Shown here piece after piece: positions 18,934 to 27,182 of a DNA stretch of 64,000 bases. Position 1 is the first letter of the stretch, and every line of letters starts with the position of its first letter. The notes beneath the pieces were generated by a model that was not told the origin of the DNA, searched no databases, and saw only the letters and a list, made by a program, of their open reading frames with translations. The translations under genes were made by a program, and so were the position numbers. Source of the stretch: Desulfosarcina ovata subsp. ovata (lineage in GTDB: Bacteria > Desulfobacterota > Desulfobacteria > Desulfobacterales > Desulfosarcinaceae); contig NZ_AP021879.1 of assembly GCF_009689005.1 (NCBI RefSeq), forward strand, positions 4,642,652 through 4,706,651, given 5' to 3'.

Positions 18934-19776
18934 TTATTTCCCTTCCAGGGTCTCTTCCATCAATTCGCCCAGCAGCCTCAGGTGGGTTTTCTCCTCATTG
19001 GCAATCTGGACCAGTGCCTTGCGTCCGGCATCGTTGACCGCTTTTTCGGATGCCCGCAGGTAGAGATCCAGCGCCTGGGCCTCGATGGACATGGCCAGTT
19101 CGATGATTTCGCTGACCGTGTCATAGCTGGGCATGAGCAGATTGGCGTACTCTTCGGTGGTCAGGCCGCCTTCAAGGACACCGGGCAGGGCCTGGTTTTC
19201 GAACGTTTCATGGGAGACCGCTTTGCCGGTGGTTTCGGCGTATTGTTTCAAGATACGCTCCTGGTGTTTGATTTCAATCTGAGACAGTTTTTGAAACAGT
19301 TGCTTTGCTGGATCGTTGTCTACCTTGCCGGCCATGGTTTCGTAAAAATCCTTCAGGCCGGCCTCGAGGGAGTAGGCCACGGTGAGGGCCTGCTCCACGG
19401 AGGTGACGCCGTCGAAAAGCGCCAACCCCTTTTCTTCACCGAGAAATGCCGTGTCGCTGGTCCAGGCCTTGAATCCGCCGGACAGATTCAGGATGTTTTT
19501 AAATCCCTGCCCGGAAAGCAGCTGTGCCGCCACCCGGCTGCGGCCGCCAACGGCGCAGTAAACCATTACGGGTTTGTTTTTATCGATTTTGTCCAGATGA
19601 TCGGTCAACCCCGGCAGAGGCGCCAGGACGGCCCCGGGAATATGGCCGGATTCATACTCTTTTGGCTGACGGACATCCAGAATGGTTACATCTTCCACTT
19701 TTTTATCGGCCAGATAGGCTTTGGCCGCATCGGCATCGACGGACTTTACGGGGGTCAGAAATTGTCGCCAGTTCAT
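18934..19776 (-). CDS. rhodanese - ferritin-like (rubrerythrin) fusion protein
   Basis: 280 aa. Residues ~10-110 are a rhodanese domain with the active-site loop CAVGGRSR. Residues ~125-275 are a ferritin-like four-helix domain with Glu and ExxH type ligands (SLEAGLKDFY; QIEIKHQERIL; SIEAQALDLY; NEEKTHLRLL), suited to a diiron centre. The start at 19776 follows GGAGG at 5 bases; the earlier ATG at 19788 has none. It probably links sulfane-sulfur chemistry to peroxide or oxygen reduction. It is divergent from the sigma-54 driven rubrerythrin-like gene. Confidence 0.82.
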   Translation of the reverse strand: MNWRQFLTPVKSVDADAAKAYLADKKVEDVTILDVRQPKEYESGHIPGAVLAPLPGLTDHLDKIDKNKPVMVYCAVGGRSRVAAQLLSGQGFKNILNLSGGFKAWTSDTAFLGEEKGLALFDGVTSVEQALTVAYSLEAGLKDFYETMAGKVDNDPAKQLFQKLSQIEIKHQERILKQYAETTGKAVSHETFENQALPGVLEGGLTTEEYANLLMPSYDTVSEIIELAMSIEAQALDLYLRASEKAVNDAGRKALVQIANEEKTHLRLLGELMEETLEGK

Positions 19777-19877
19777 GGAGGCCTCCATTTGCTGAAAGTT
19801 GTGGATTATAGGGGTGGAACAGAAAAAAAGAATCGATTATACATAAAACAAACGGGCGAAGCCATGACTTTTTTGAA

Positions 19878-19893
19878 TGGCACACAGTTTGCT
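19878..19893 (+). promoter_or_regulatory. sigma-54 (RpoN) promoter of the rubrerythrin cluster
   Basis: TGGCACA-CAGT-TTGCT matches the -24/-12 consensus TGGCACR-N4-TTGCW at every defined base, with GG-N10-GC spacing. The expected start of transcription is near 19905, about 73 bases before the rubrerythrin-like ATG. No activator gene is in the window. Confidence 0.75.
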
Positions 19894-19977
19894 TGAAGTT
19901 ATGACGCGGACTTACTGTTGATTTAAGTACGGGCCACCGGCGCCCATTTCTCACCATCTTATGGAGGAGGCGTAACC

Positions 19978-20433
19978 ATGAATTTGAGCGAGTACAAGGA
20001 CATCATCAAGCAGGCCATTGCCAACGAAGTCGAGGCCAGAAAGTTTTACGAGGATGCATCCAACACCCTTAAGGATCCGTACCTGAAAAAGCTCTTCGCC
20101 TCCCTGGCCGAAGAGGAGAAGAAACATCGCGATATTCTCACCAAAATCTACACCAGCGATACCGTGGAGACCTATTTTTCGGAAACACGGGATTACAAAG
20201 TGGCAGAGACCGTGGATGCACCGGAACTCTCCATGGATATGAAACCGGCCGACGCCTTTGCTCTGGCCATGAAGAAGGAAGAAGAAGCCATGAAGCAGTA
20301 CACCGAAATGGCCAACCTGTGTGACGATGCGGAAAAACGCAAGATCTTTCTGGATCTGGCCGCCATGGAGCGGGATCACAAACTGAAAATGGAATCCGCG
20401 TTTGTGGATATCGGCTATCCCGAGGTATGGTAA
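19978..20433 (+). CDS. rubrerythrin-like ferritin-family protein without rubredoxin domain
   Basis: 151 aa four-helix protein. Two helix pairs carry diiron-type ligands: EVEARKFYED and EEEKKHRD in the first half, EEEAMKQYTEM and MERDHKLK in the second. There is no CxxC rubredoxin tail, so it must receive electrons from a separate donor, possibly the nearby flavoproteins. The ribosome site is GGAGGAGG. It is the first gene after the sigma-54 promoter, and the next gene starts 3 bases after its stop. Peroxide or oxygen reduction is the family role; the substrate is inferred. Confidence 0.85.
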   Translation: MNLSEYKDIIKQAIANEVEARKFYEDASNTLKDPYLKKLFASLAEEEKKHRDILTKIYTSDTVETYFSETRDYKVAETVDAPELSMDMKPADAFALAMKKEEEAMKQYTEMANLCDDAEKRKIFLDLAAMERDHKLKMESAFVDIGYPEVW

Positions 20434-20436
20434 GCG

Positions 20437-21273
20437 ATGGCGCTATCCGTCGTTGATCTATACCGGGATGTGTTGCCACGGACCAATTGCGGCGACTGCG
20501 GATTTAATAGCTGCCTGGCCTTTGCCGGGATGGTGGTTGCCGAGAAACACCCCCTGGACGGCTGCCCGCACCTGGCGCCGGAGGTGGTGGAACGCTGCAA
20601 CCAGGAGTTGGGCGGGCAATATGCGGCCGGGAAGTGGACCAAACGGGATCTGGCCGAAGATGCCCTGACGTGGGCCAGGGAGCGTTCCGCCTCCATGCGG
20701 CTGGTCGACCTGCCAGAACGTATCGGCGGGCATCTGACGAACGAAGACGGAGAGCCGGCCCTGCACCTACCCTACTACACGGCCAGCGTGATCATCCGTG
20801 GCGACGATATCGTGCGGGCGGACGGGGCGGCCCTGACCCGCTGGGAGAAGGTGTTCATCTACAACCATATGGCCCAGGGGGGGCGGCGGATGCCCACCGG
20901 CAAGTGGAAGGGGTTTGAGGAATTCCCCAACACCGTGTCCAAGGTCAAGACCATGGCCGCGCATGTGGAGGCCCCCCTGGTGGCGCGTTTTTGTGGCCGG
21001 ATTGACGAGTTGCGTTCGGCCGCTGCCGGTATGGGCGGCGAAGACGCCACCGGCAAGGCCAACAGCGCCGATGTCGCCGTTCATTTTCATCCCTTCCCCC
21101 GGGTACCGGTGATGCTGCTTTTCTGGGATGAAGATCCCGAGGATGGTTTCGGGGCCACGGCCAAATTGCTTTTTGACGAAACCGTCATCGAGCATCTGGA
21201 TATTGAATCCATCGTTTTTCTGAGTGAGCGGTTGCGGCAGATGCTGTGTGATGCCGCCGATGAAGGAGCGTGA
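20437..21273 (+). CDS. 4Fe-4S domain plus DUF3786-like protein
   Basis: 278 aa. The N-terminus LPRTNCGDCGFNSCLAFAGMVV...DGCPHL is the four-Cys Fe-S domain found in corrinoid Fe-S proteins and related redox proteins. The rest looks like DUF3786 (HLPYYTASVIIRGDDIVRADG), a domain often fused to this cluster in strict anaerobes and without a known function. It is translationally close to the rubrerythrin-like gene (3-bp gap), so probably under the same sigma-54 control. Confidence 0.75.
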   Translation: MALSVVDLYRDVLPRTNCGDCGFNSCLAFAGMVVAEKHPLDGCPHLAPEVVERCNQELGGQYAAGKWTKRDLAEDALTWARERSASMRLVDLPERIGGHLTNEDGEPALHLPYYTASVIIRGDDIVRADGAALTRWEKVFIYNHMAQGGRRMPTGKWKGFEEFPNTVSKVKTMAAHVEAPLVARFCGRIDELRSAAAGMGGEDATGKANSADVAVHFHPFPRVPVMLLFWDEDPEDGFGATAKLLFDETVIEHLDIESIVFLSERLRQMLCDAADEGA

Positions 21274-21276
21274 TCC

Positions 21277-21498
21277 ATGCAAACCCATGATGTCGCCGTA
21301 TTCGAACCCTACCCCTTTGTGGTGGGGCAGAAAATCAACATTGCATCCGGTCCCCGCAAGGGTGACTGGGAGGTGGTGGGGGTGACCGAGCGCAAAGTCA
21401 GGCTGCGCTGCCCGTTCAGCCACAAGGAGTTCGACTGGAACCGCTTCTGCTACCTGGCCGAAGAGAAGCGGGGTGCTGTCTGGCCCGGTGAGGAGTAA
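21277..21498 (+). CDS. conserved small protein of unknown function
   Basis: 73 aa, starting 3 bases after the stop of the Fe-S/DUF3786 gene and preceded by GAAGGAGCGTGATCC. Mixed beta character (VGQKINIASGPRKGDWEVVGV) resembling a small SH3-like or KOW-like barrel; this is only a pattern. It is probably part of the same operon. Confidence 0.6.
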   Translation: MQTHDVAVFEPYPFVVGQKINIASGPRKGDWEVVGVTERKVRLRCPFSHKEFDWNRFCYLAEEKRGAVWPGEE

Positions 21499-21561
21499 GA
21501 TTTTAGAGCCGTTTGTACACCGTCGCGGGTTTTGGACGGGCATTGAAACGAGGAGAATCGC

Positions 21562-23040
21562 ATGGCCGTCTACGATTACGATATCGGGATCATCGGCGGC
21601 GGTGCCGCCGGTCTGACGGTGGCGTCGGGGGCGGCCCAGCTGGGAGCCAAAACCCTTTTGGTGGAAAAAGAGCCTGCTCTCGGTGGCGATTGCCTGCATT
21701 ACGGCTGTGTGCCCAGCAAAACCCTGATCCACTCGGCCCGCGTTTGGCATCAGATCAAACACGCCGATCGCTTCGGTCTGTCGGTGGTGGATGTGCCGCC
21801 GGTTGACTTTTCCCGGATCGCCAGACGGATTCAGGACGTGATTGCCGTAATCCAGCGGCACGATTCGGAGGAACGCTTCTGCCGGCTGGGGGCCAAGGTG
21901 GTTTTCGGCAGCGTTTTTTTCAGGGATGCGCACACGGTGGACCTGAACGGCAGCCGTGTCAGTGCCAAAACATGGGTGGTGGCCACCGGTTCCTCGCCGG
22001 CCGTTCCGCCCATCCCCGGGCTTGGGGCGGTTGATTTTTTAACCAACCGCCAAATTTTTTCCCTTGAAACCCGGCCGGGCAGCATGATTATTCTGGGTGC
22101 CGGCCCCATCGGCATTGAAATGGCCCAGGCCTTCAACCGACTGGGAACGAAAGTGACGGTCGTGGGGCGGTCCGGTCAGATCCTGTCCAGGGAGGATCGC
22201 GATATGGCTGACGCGGTCCAGGCCCGTCTGGCCGCAGAAGGGGTCTCCTTTTACCTGGGGGCCAGCGTGCAGCGGGTATCCCCGGACGGGCCGAGAAAAT
22301 GCGTGCGTTTGCAGCTGGATTCGGGTAGGAAAATCGACATTCGGGCCGATGCGCTCCTGGTAGCCCTGGGCCGCAGACCCAACGTCGAGGATTTGCGGCT
22401 GGAAGCGGCCGGTGTGGCCGTGGAGCCGGCCGGCATCGTTGTGGACCCGCGTTTGCGGACCCGCCAGAAACACATTTTTGCTGCCGGAGATGTTAATGGG
22501 GGCTTTCAGTTTACCCACGCCGCCGGCTACGAAGGCGGCATCGTGGTCAGCAACGCCGTATTTCATCTGCCGCGCAAAGTCGATTACACCTGGCTGCCGT
22601 GGTGTACCTACACCGATCCCGAACTGGCCAGCATTGGCATGAACGAACGCAGAGCCAGGGCGTCGGGAATCGACTGCACGGTGCTGATCGAATCGTTCGG
22701 GGCCAACGACCGGGCCCTGGCCGAAGGGGAGACCGACGGGCGGATCAAACTGATCCTGGACAAAAAGGAAAAACCCCTGGGCGTGCAGATCCTCGGCCCG
22801 CGGGCCGGTGACCTGATTGCCGAGTGGGTGGCTACTTTGAACGGTGGTACCAAGCTGTCCTCCCTGGCCTCGGCCGTTCACCCATACCCCACGCTGGCGG
22901 AGATCAATAAGCGGGTTGCCGGAAATCTCTTCTCGCCAAAGATCTTTTCCGAGACGGTGCAAAAGGGGCTCAAGTTGTTTTTTAACCTTAAGGGGCGGGC
23001 CTGCACACCCTCGGTGGGTGACGGTCCGGCGGAATCCTGA
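21562..23040 (+). CDS. MerA-like pyridine nucleotide-disulfide oxidoreductase
   Basis: 492 aa flavin disulfide reductase. FAD site IGIIGGGAAGLTVASG, redox-active pair Cys44/Cys49 in GGDCLHYGCVPSK, NAD(P) fold near residue 180 (MIILGAGPIGIEMA), and the C-terminal dimer interface with HPYPTLAE. It lacks the N-terminal metal-binding domain and the C-terminal Cys pair of true mercuric reductase, so mercury is not the likely substrate. It is followed 8 bp later by a TVP38-type gene, a pairing common in bacteria. It may be the reductant partner of the oxidative-stress proteins upstream. Confidence 0.82.
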   Translation: MAVYDYDIGIIGGGAAGLTVASGAAQLGAKTLLVEKEPALGGDCLHYGCVPSKTLIHSARVWHQIKHADRFGLSVVDVPPVDFSRIARRIQDVIAVIQRHDSEERFCRLGAKVVFGSVFFRDAHTVDLNGSRVSAKTWVVATGSSPAVPPIPGLGAVDFLTNRQIFSLETRPGSMIILGAGPIGIEMAQAFNRLGTKVTVVGRSGQILSREDRDMADAVQARLAAEGVSFYLGASVQRVSPDGPRKCVRLQLDSGRKIDIRADALLVALGRRPNVEDLRLEAAGVAVEPAGIVVDPRLRTRQKHIFAAGDVNGGFQFTHAAGYEGGIVVSNAVFHLPRKVDYTWLPWCTYTDPELASIGMNERRARASGIDCTVLIESFGANDRALAEGETDGRIKLILDKKEKPLGVQILGPRAGDLIAEWVATLNGGTKLSSLASAVHPYPTLAEINKRVAGNLFSPKIFSETVQKGLKLFFNLKGRACTPSVGDGPAES

Positions 23041-23048
23041 ACGGGAGT

Positions 23049-23750
23049 TTGATGATGCAATCGGTACCCTCCGAATCCAGCAAGACCAGGGCCAGGATCA
23101 AAGCCTTGCTGCTGATCGTGTTTATTGCCGGTGCGGTTGTCCTGATTCGCTACTCCCCGCTTCGTGCCTACCTGACACCCGATGGGCTGTCAGGGGTGAT
23201 GGCGACGGCCGGCGGGTGGGCGCCGGTGGTTTACGTGGTCATTTACGCCGTGGGCATCTGCCTGTTCATTCCCGGGACCCTGTTGACCGGCATCGGCGCT
23301 GCTATTTTTGGCCCTTTCTGGGGTTTCGTGTGGGTCTGGATCGGTGCCATGATCGGGTCGGTCGGCGGTTTTTTCATCGGACGGACGCTGGGACGGGATT
23401 TTGCCGCTTCACTGATCGGAGACCGGCTCAGCCGTTACGATGCCGCCATTGCGCGCAACGGTTTTGCCACGGTGCTCTACTTGCGGCTGATCTACTTTCC
23501 CTTTACGCCCATGAATTTCGGCATGGGCTTGACCCGGGTGCGTTTTGCAGACTATTTTGCCGGTACTGGCCTGGGGATTGTTGTGGGGACGTTTATTTTC
23601 ACTTTTTTTATCGGTACCCTCAAAACGGTCTGGGTTTCGGGGAACTGGGCCGCACTGATTTCCCCCAAGGTGTTTTTTTCCATCGGCCTGTTTGTTTTCT
23701 CATTTTTCATTCCCGTTATCATCAAAAGCTTCAGAGACCGGCATCCATAA
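23049..23750 (+). CDS. TVP38/TMEM64 (DedA-like, SNARE-associated) membrane protein
   Basis: 233 aa inner-membrane protein with five to six hydrophobic segments and the family features FIPGTLLTGIGAAIFGPFWG, GGFFIGRTLGRDF and LRLIYFPFTPMNFGMGLT. Members are linked to lipid or small-molecule movement across membranes. It forms an operon with the MerA-like gene and is followed by a terminator. Confidence 0.85.
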   Translation: MMMQSVPSESSKTRARIKALLLIVFIAGAVVLIRYSPLRAYLTPDGLSGVMATAGGWAPVVYVVIYAVGICLFIPGTLLTGIGAAIFGPFWGFVWVWIGAMIGSVGGFFIGRTLGRDFAASLIGDRLSRYDAAIARNGFATVLYLRLIYFPFTPMNFGMGLTRVRFADYFAGTGLGIVVGTFIFTFFIGTLKTVWVSGNWAALISPKVFFSIGLFVFSFFIPVIIKSFRDRHP

Positions 23751-23849
23751 ACGGGTGCGCCATGATTCGTGAAACGTGAGACACGTTGTCTCATAAAACA
23801 GCCGGCCCGTTGTTCCCGACGTGATGGTTTTTATCTTCAGCCACGGGAA

Positions 23850-23876
23850 GAAGGCCCTTTTACGGGGCCTTTCTCC
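23850..23876 (+). terminator. terminator after TVP38 gene
   Basis: AGAAGGCCC-TTTTACG-GGGCCTTTCT with one bulge, then CTCC. A moderate hairpin with a short T-run. Confidence 0.6.
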
Positions 23877-23940
23877 TTGACGGTGGTGGCATGGATCTTG
23901 ATAATAGGGAGCAAGATCCGCATTTTTCCATGGAGATCGC

Positions 23941-24246
23941 ATGGAACAGCAGATTCAATTGAAACGGGATTTTTTTGACGACGCCGACCATTACGACATG
24001 CTGGCGGCCACCCGCGCCCTGGACATCCCCATGCTGGTGGTGCACGGTGACCGCGATACGATCATTCCCGTGTCTGAAGCCCACCTGGCCCGGGAGGCCA
24101 ATCCGGCACGGGTGGAGCTGTTGATTGTCGAGGGTGGCGATCACATGCTTTCCCGTTCCGAGCACCAGCAACAGGTCGGTCGTGTGGTTACCGACTGGTT
24201 CTGCCGGCAGGCCGGCGTGCCGGTGACCGGCGCTTCAGCCGGATGA
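23941..24246 (+). pseudogene. C-terminal fragment of an alpha/beta hydrolase
   Basis: 101 codons match only the last third of a dienelactone-hydrolase/serine-esterase type protein: DIPMLVVHGDRDTIIPVSEA carries the catalytic Asp and EGGDHML the catalytic His. The nucleophile-Ser half is missing, and nothing upstream restores it within the 190 bp to the TVP38 gene. It looks like a deletion remnant. Confidence 0.65.
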
Positions 24247-24291
24247 TCTTTTAATAGAGAAATAAAATAATAACCCATCATATCAGTGTTT

Positions 24292-24378
24292 AAGATAATG
24301 TTTTTGGCAAGGCCAGAGGGAGGAAGCTGTATCAATTATACCGCGACGACCGATAACGCCGCCGAAAAACATTATCTT
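24292..24378 (+). repeat. 87-bp palindromic element, copy 1, in the sucA leader
   Basis: Outer arms of about 17 bp (AAGATAATGTTTTTGGC with GCCGAAAAACATTATCTT) enclose GCCAGAGGGAGGA on the left and GACGACCGA on the right, with a small inner hairpin. It has the same length and the same two internal boxes as 49572-49658. It ends 33 bases before the sucA start codon. It could be a mobile repeat or a leader RNA. Confidence 0.8.
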
Positions 24379-24411
24379 GAATGCTATAGCGCTTACAGGA
24401 GAGTGCGGAAG

Positions 24412-27147
24412 ATGAATCTGTCCGAAACCCTGAGCGCCGATTTTATCGACGCCCAATACCGCAAATGGAAGTCCGATCCCGCTTCCGTGCCAGAGGACTG
24501 GCAGTTTTTCTTCCGGGGATTCGAAATCGCCGCTGCAACACCCGTATCGGCGGGCGATGGGGACCCTGAACAGGCCCTTCGCCAGGCCCACGTCGGAGCC
24601 CTGATTCATCGCTACCGGGATATCGGTCATCTGTTGGCCTGCATGGATCCGCTTTCGGCCTGTCCCACATCCCACCCCCTGCTGGATCTCGAAGCCTTCG
24701 GGCTGGACGCCGCCGATATGGAGCGGACTTTTGCCGCACCGGACCTGATGGCGTCAGGCGCGGCACCGCTCAAGGCGATCGTCGGCCGTCTGAAGCAGAC
24801 CTACTGCCACAGCGTCGGGGTCGAATATATGCACCTTCAGGACCCCGATGAGCGGGCCTGGCTGCAGGCACGCATGGAGCCTGGCGGCAACCGGACCGAG
24901 CTTTCCCCGGATTCGCGCATCGATCTGCTGCGGCAGATTTCGGCGGCCGCGCTGTTCGAGGCCTTTCTCAATAAAAAATATGTGGGTGTGACCCGGTTCT
25001 CGCTGGAGGGCGGCGAATCCCTCATCCCCCTGCTGGACACCCTCTGCCGGCGGGCCCACGACGCCGGCTGCCGGGAACTGATTCTCGGCATGGCCCACCG
25101 GGGGCGCCTCAATGTGCTGCGCAACATCCTGGCCAAACCGGCCGAGGAGATCTTCTCGGAATTCGAAAGCTGCTACGATCCCCAGGACCTGGTGGGATCG
25201 GGAGATGTCAAATACCATAACGGCTACCTCTCCCAGCGGGACATGGGCGGCGGGGATCCGTTGACCCTTTACATGGTGAGCAATCCCAGCCATCTGGAAG
25301 CGGTCGATCCGGTGGTCGAGGGCATGGTCCGGGCCCGGCAGGACAGGCTTCCCGAGCGGCCGGAGCAGATGGTGATGCCGGTGCTGCTGCACGGTGACGC
25401 GGCCTTTGCCGGTCAGGGGGTGGTGGCGGAAACCCTGAATATGTCGCAGCTCAAGGGCTACCGTACGGGGGGCACCATCCATGTGATCGTCAACAACCAG
25501 ATCGGCTACACCACCCTTCCCGAAGACGCCCGGTCCACCCGCTATTCCACCGATGTGGCCAAGGGCTTGATGGTGCCCATTTTCCATGTCCACGGCGAGG
25601 ATCCCGAAGCCGTGGTGCACGTGGCCCGCCTGGCCGCCGATTATCGCTACCGCTTCGGCAAGGATGTGGTCATCGATCTGGTCTGCTACCGCCGGTACGG
25701 TCACAACGAGGGCGACGAACCCTATTTCACCCAGCCGACCATGTACCAGCGCATCCGGGAACGGCCACCGCTCAATCGGGTGTACGCTGAACAACTGATG
25801 GCCGAGAAGATCGTCTCCAGGGAAACCGTCGAGAAATTTGAAGCGGCCATCAATGAGGGGCTTGACGCCGCCTACGAGGAGATCCATGGGTCCACCTGCC
25901 TTTTTCCGGAACCGCGCTTTTTCCCGGAATGGGACGGGGTCGGCGGGACCTTCAGTTTTAATTCGGTGAAAACGGCGGTTGCCAAAAAGACGTTGACCGA
26001 CCTGGCCCAGCGCCTGGCCGATATGCCGGACGGCTTTACCGTTCATCCACGGCTGAAACGCGTGCTGGATCAGCGCCTGGAGGCGGTCACGGCCCGTGAG
26101 GGGATCGACTGGGCCGGTGCCGAGGCCCTGGCGTTTGCCTCCCTGCTGGCCGAGGGCCACCCCGTGCGGCTCAGTGGTCAGGATGTGGGCCGGGGCACCT
26201 TCAGCCAGCGTCATAGTGTGCTCTGGGATTACCAGACCGGTGAGCCGCATATTCCGTTGAATCGACTGATGCCGGATCAGGCGCCGTTTGCCGTTTACAA
26301 CAGCCTTCTGGCCGAAGCCGGCGTACTGGGGTTCGAATACGGTTATGCAGTGACCCGGCCCGATGTGCTGACCCTGTGGGAAGCCCAGTTCGGCGATTTT
26401 GCCAACAACGCCCAGTGCGTTATCGATTTGTTCATCGCCAGCGGACAGGCCAAGTGGCAGCAGCTCTGCGGGCTGACCCTGCTTTTGCCCCACGGCTGGG
26501 AAGGATTGGGGCCCGAACATTCCAGCGCCCGGATGGAGCGCTTCCTCCAGCTGTGCGCAGGCGACAACATGCAGGTGGCCAATCTGACCACACCGGCCCA
26601 GTACTTCCACCTGCTGCGCCGCCAGATCAACGCCCCGTTTCGTAAACCCCTGGTGATCATGACGCCCAAAAGCCTGCTTCGCCACCCCATGGCGATCTCT
26701 TCTCTCAAGTCGCTGACCGACGAAGCCTTTGCGCCGGTGATCGATGATGCCGGGGCCGGCGCCTCGATCAAAAAGGTAGTCTTTTGCAGCGGCAAGCTTT
26801 ACTATCAACTGATCGCCCGGCGCCAGCAGATCAAAGCCAACGATACGGCCATCGTACGGGTGGAGCTGTTGCATCCCTTTCCGGAAAAAGCGCTCAAGGC
26901 GGTAATCGGCCGGTACAAAAAAGCCTCGGTGTGGATCTGGGCCCAGGAGGAACCGGAAAACATGGGCGCCTGGCAGTATATCCGGCCCCGGCTGGGCGAG
27001 ATGCTGAAAAAGACACTTGCCTATGTGGGCCGCAACGCGTCGGCCAGCCCGGCCACCGGGTTCCCCAAGATTTACAAAATGGAACAGGATGGCATTATGG
27101 ATCAGGCCATCGGCCTCCACGGCCAGTCGGGTGAGGTCGCCGGGTAA
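24412..27147 (+). CDS. sucA: 2-oxoglutarate dehydrogenase E1
   Basis: 911 aa thiamine-diphosphate enzyme that decarboxylates 2-oxoglutarate and passes succinyl to E2. The N-terminal E1o signature (LSADFIDAQYRKWKSDPASVPEDW), GMAHRGRLNVL, the ThDP/Mg region HGDAAFAGQGVVAETL...VIVNNQIGYTT, and LLLPHGWEGLGPEHSSAR identify OdhA/SucA rather than pyruvate E1. The start is at 24412, preceded by CAGGAGAG; the frame is open 42 codons upstream through the 87-bp repeat. First gene of sucA-sucB-lpd. A complete NAD-linked complex is notable in a likely sulfate reducer, where ferredoxin-linked enzymes are common. Confidence 0.96.
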   Translation: MNLSETLSADFIDAQYRKWKSDPASVPEDWQFFFRGFEIAAATPVSAGDGDPEQALRQAHVGALIHRYRDIGHLLACMDPLSACPTSHPLLDLEAFGLDAADMERTFAAPDLMASGAAPLKAIVGRLKQTYCHSVGVEYMHLQDPDERAWLQARMEPGGNRTELSPDSRIDLLRQISAAALFEAFLNKKYVGVTRFSLEGGESLIPLLDTLCRRAHDAGCRELILGMAHRGRLNVLRNILAKPAEEIFSEFESCYDPQDLVGSGDVKYHNGYLSQRDMGGGDPLTLYMVSNPSHLEAVDPVVEGMVRARQDRLPERPEQMVMPVLLHGDAAFAGQGVVAETLNMSQLKGYRTGGTIHVIVNNQIGYTTLPEDARSTRYSTDVAKGLMVPIFHVHGEDPEAVVHVARLAADYRYRFGKDVVIDLVCYRRYGHNEGDEPYFTQPTMYQRIRERPPLNRVYAEQLMAEKIVSRETVEKFEAAINEGLDAAYEEIHGSTCLFPEPRFFPEWDGVGGTFSFNSVKTAVAKKTLTDLAQRLADMPDGFTVHPRLKRVLDQRLEAVTAREGIDWAGAEALAFASLLAEGHPVRLSGQDVGRGTFSQRHSVLWDYQTGEPHIPLNRLMPDQAPFAVYNSLLAEAGVLGFEYGYAVTRPDVLTLWEAQFGDFANNAQCVIDLFIASGQAKWQQLCGLTLLLPHGWEGLGPEHSSARMERFLQLCAGDNMQVANLTTPAQYFHLLRRQINAPFRKPLVIMTPKSLLRHPMAISSLKSLTDEAFAPVIDDAGAGASIKKVVFCSGKLYYQLIARRQQIKANDTAIVRVELLHPFPEKALKAVIGRYKKASVWIWAQEEPENMGAWQYIRPRLGEMLKKTLAYVGRNASASPATGFPKIYKMEQDGIMDQAIGLHGQSGEVAG

Positions 27148-27182
27148 TCCATCCAAACATTAAATTTTTCCAAGGAGCGTCC

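Noticed and set aside
21562-23040. True mercuric reductase
   Set aside because: It lacks the metal-binding N-terminal domain and the C-terminal Cys pair, and no mer genes are nearby.
24292-24378. Known riboswitch (TPP, GEMM or others) in the sucA leader
   Set aside because: None of the conserved cores of these classes is present; the recurrence at 49.6 kb without a downstream gene also argues against it.
24754-27156. 800-codon open frame on the reverse strand
   Set aside because: It lies antisense to sucA, has low-complexity composition typical of GC-rich shadow frames, and matches no family.
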